From positions 5,704,001 through 5,768,000 of the forward strand of contig NZ_PYFT01000001.1 in NCBI RefSeq assembly GCF_003023845.1: a DNA stretch of 64,000 bases. Direction: 5' to 3'. Both the position numbers and the translations under genes were made by a program. The stretch comes from Adhaeribacter arboris. Lineage in GTDB: Bacteria; Bacteroidota; Bacteroidia; Cytophagales; Hymenobacteraceae. The notes under the pieces were generated by a model. The model did no database searches. It worked only from the letters and a program-made list of their open reading frames with translations, and had not been told where the DNA came from. Numbering within the stretch: the stretch's first letter is position 1; each line of letters begins with the position of its first letter. Positions 62,833 to 64,000 of this stretch are shown here, in pieces.

Positions 62833-63448
62833 TATGTACAGAGTTTACATATCTATTTTTATAATATTTGTAACGGCTTGATGACTGGTTACAGCTACAT
62901 TCATTTATAAGAGTATTAATATGCAGAAATTTATTTAATTGTTTTACTAGCGGCCGTTTTCTTTATAATGCGTTTTGCCGAGGATAGTTGGTTTTATTAA
63001 TATTTATAGCTGCTGTCTCCAGCGATTTTCTCCGTAGTTGAAAAATGGGGTATATCGATAAGAGGAAATAATTTAATGAAGACGATTTTTCTTCTAAAAT
63101 GCTGAGCCGTGTATTTACGCGGGTAATACCCGGATAACTCGTTTATAACATGGGTAAGTAAGTTTGAAATAAAATGAACCGATAAGTACCAAGTTGACTT
63201 TAAGTAAGGACTATTTTTAAAATTCTACTTACTAAAAGAATGGGAGAAGGCTTGGTCGTACTGGGGTTTTCGGCGGTATTTTGTTACTTCCGCAAATTAA
63301 TTTGTAGCTTAAATGTTCGGCTAAAGGGCGAGCTAAAGCTTTCGTAATAACGCTTAGTTTTAATAGTATGGATTTTAAAAAGGGCTACTTTAAACCAAGT
63401 AAGTACCATTCGCATACCTCAGCTGATTTTAACTTATCATCCAAAAAC
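62833..63448. other. Intergenic region; possible cassette boundary
   Basis: No gene. TAGCGGCCGTTTT at 62948-62960 resembles the outer end of attC-like site 1 (TAGCGGACGTTTT at 61098-61110) and may mark the right edge of the foreign block. Short hairpin CGGGT/ACCCG near 63120. Confidence 0.4.
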
Positions 63449-63486
63449 AAAACGGGCCACCCATCACGTGATAGGTGGCCCGTTTT
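63449..63486 (-). terminator. Terminator of the Gfo/Idh/MocA gene
   Basis: 13 bp perfect stem (63449-63461 with 63474-63486), 12 nt loop, 20 bp past the minus-strand stop. Confidence 0.85.
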
Positions 63487-63505
63487 GCTTTTAATTAGCA
63501 GGCAT

Positions 63506-64000
63506 TTAAACAAAAGTAAGCGGCGTTCTTTCTTTCCATTTGCCGCGGGTAAAATCCGGGAAATCAACCGGGCGGCATTTGCCCGCCACCGAAGCTTCGG
63601 TAATCGGGGAGATGGCGCTGCTGGTAACAGAATCATACACATCCCAATCCGGCATTTTATTTTCCCGCAGGGCCATTACCAACCGGTGCCAGACAATGGG
63701 CGTTTGATTGGTACTGCCCCCGTGGCCGCGGGTAGCGCCACCTTTCCGGGGGGGCGGGTTGTAGTTTTTGGTCATGGGGTGTTCGTATTCTTTTAAATAC
63801 TTATCCGCTGGTTCCCACTGGTCGTGTTGCGGGCTCAAACCTTCGATGTAAATGCGTTTGGAATCTTTGTCGCCTAAATATACCCCTTTGGTACCTTGTA
63901 CCCGGTAGCTTTCCCGGGGGTGCGGAGTGTGGGTGTCATGGTTCAAAGTCATCATTTTGCCGTTTACTGTCCGGATGAGCGTGGCATTATAATCGCCCAG
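63506..64000 (-). CDS. Gfo/Idh/MocA oxidoreductase, GH109-like, 5' end outside window
   Basis: The frame stays open to the last base of the window, so about 165 C-terminal residues are seen. NPPPRKGGATRGHGG, MALRENKMPDWDVYDS, SAISPITEASVAG and RPVDFPDFTRGKWK match the C-terminal domain of the GH109 group. That group uses a bound NAD to cleave glycosides such as alpha-N-acetylgalactosamine. The NAD-binding half lies beyond the window. An internal Met at 63955 is not the start. Confidence 0.85.
   Translation of the reverse strand: MGDYNATLIRTVNGKMMTLNHDTHTPHPRESYRVQGTKGVYLGDKDSKRIYIEGLSPQHDQWEPADKYLKEYEHPMTKNYNPPPRKGGATRGHGGSTNQTPIVWHRLVMALRENKMPDWDVYDSVTSSAISPITEASVAGKCRPVDFPDFTRGKWKERTPLTFV

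Noticed and set aside
63368-63796. 142-codon plus-strand frame at the right end
   Set aside because: Antisense shadow of the GH109-like gene, running through its terminator.
1-64000. CRISPR array, prophage, transposase or rRNA operon
   Set aside because: No evenly spaced direct repeats, phage genes, transposase motifs or rRNA sequence were seen in any part of the window.

Overview
This window looks like chromosomal DNA of a Bacteroidota bacterium, most likely a cytophagale of the Hymenobacteraceae type (Adhaeribacter-like). That placement is an inference from gene content, not from a marker-gene search. The grounds are two SusC/SusD outer-membrane pairs, PorQ and a PorE-like protein of the type IX secretion system, DUF2911, HEAT-repeat and OmpA/PD40 proteins, weak Shine-Dalgarno use, and two promoters of the Bacteroidota TTG/TTTG...TAnnTTTG type. 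No CRISPR array, rRNA gene, transposase or phage module was seen.

Layout. 1-2.8 kb: a Crp/Fnr-like regulator, then a metallo-beta-lactamase-fold hydrolase with a C-terminal membrane anchor and a small acidic protein, bracketed by two related ~45 bp repeats. 2.8-14 kb: mostly housekeeping, with an M16 protease, a CAT-like acetyltransferase with a HAD hydrolase, OsmC, a GH3 protein, and dxr-rseP-LysM. 14-22 kb: a PorE-like OmpA protein, Lon, PorQ and HslU. 22-27 kb: SusC/SusD pair 1. 27-33 kb: DUF2911, an MsbA-like ABC exporter, a sodium:solute symporter and an UlaG-like hydrolase, with a large inverted-repeat element at 31.33-31.70 kb. 33-34 kb: 1.3 kb of AT-rich non-coding DNA.

34-40.4 kb holds the most interesting locus, an apparently undescribed type of RiPP (ribosomally made, modified peptide) operon. 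It encodes a 63-residue precursor with a double-glycine-type leader and a very basic core rich in Thr and Cys. Next comes a PqqD/RRE-like domain fused to a Ser/Thr-kinase-like domain, then a C39-peptidase ABC exporter with an intact catalytic triad, a HlyD-type adaptor and a TolC-type outer-membrane channel. No lanthipeptide lyase, cyclase or dehydratase is present. The simplest model is that the fused RRE holds the leader, the kinase phosphorylates Thr/Ser in the core, the C39 domain removes the leader, and the three-part exporter sends the peptide out of the cell. A perfect 16 bp hairpin after the precursor gene would favour making more precursor than machinery.

40.5-56 kb: a methyltransferase, a diheme cytochrome c, PncC/CinA, ThpR, tRNA-Leu(CAG), a frameshifted serine hydrolase, a HEAT-like protein, a dicarboxylate symporter, a dipeptide epimerase, a secreted Gly-Thr-Thr-Ser repeat protein, LtrA, MarR with YceI, and a HEAT/cyclophilin lipoprotein. 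56-60.8 kb: SusC/SusD pair 2. 61-63 kb: an AT-rich foreign-looking block in which a DUF4160/DUF2442 pair and a potassium-channel gene each end at an attC-like imperfect palindrome, so it resembles integron cassettes without an integrase. 63.5-64 kb: the 3' part of a GH109-like Gfo/Idh/MocA gene that runs off the window.
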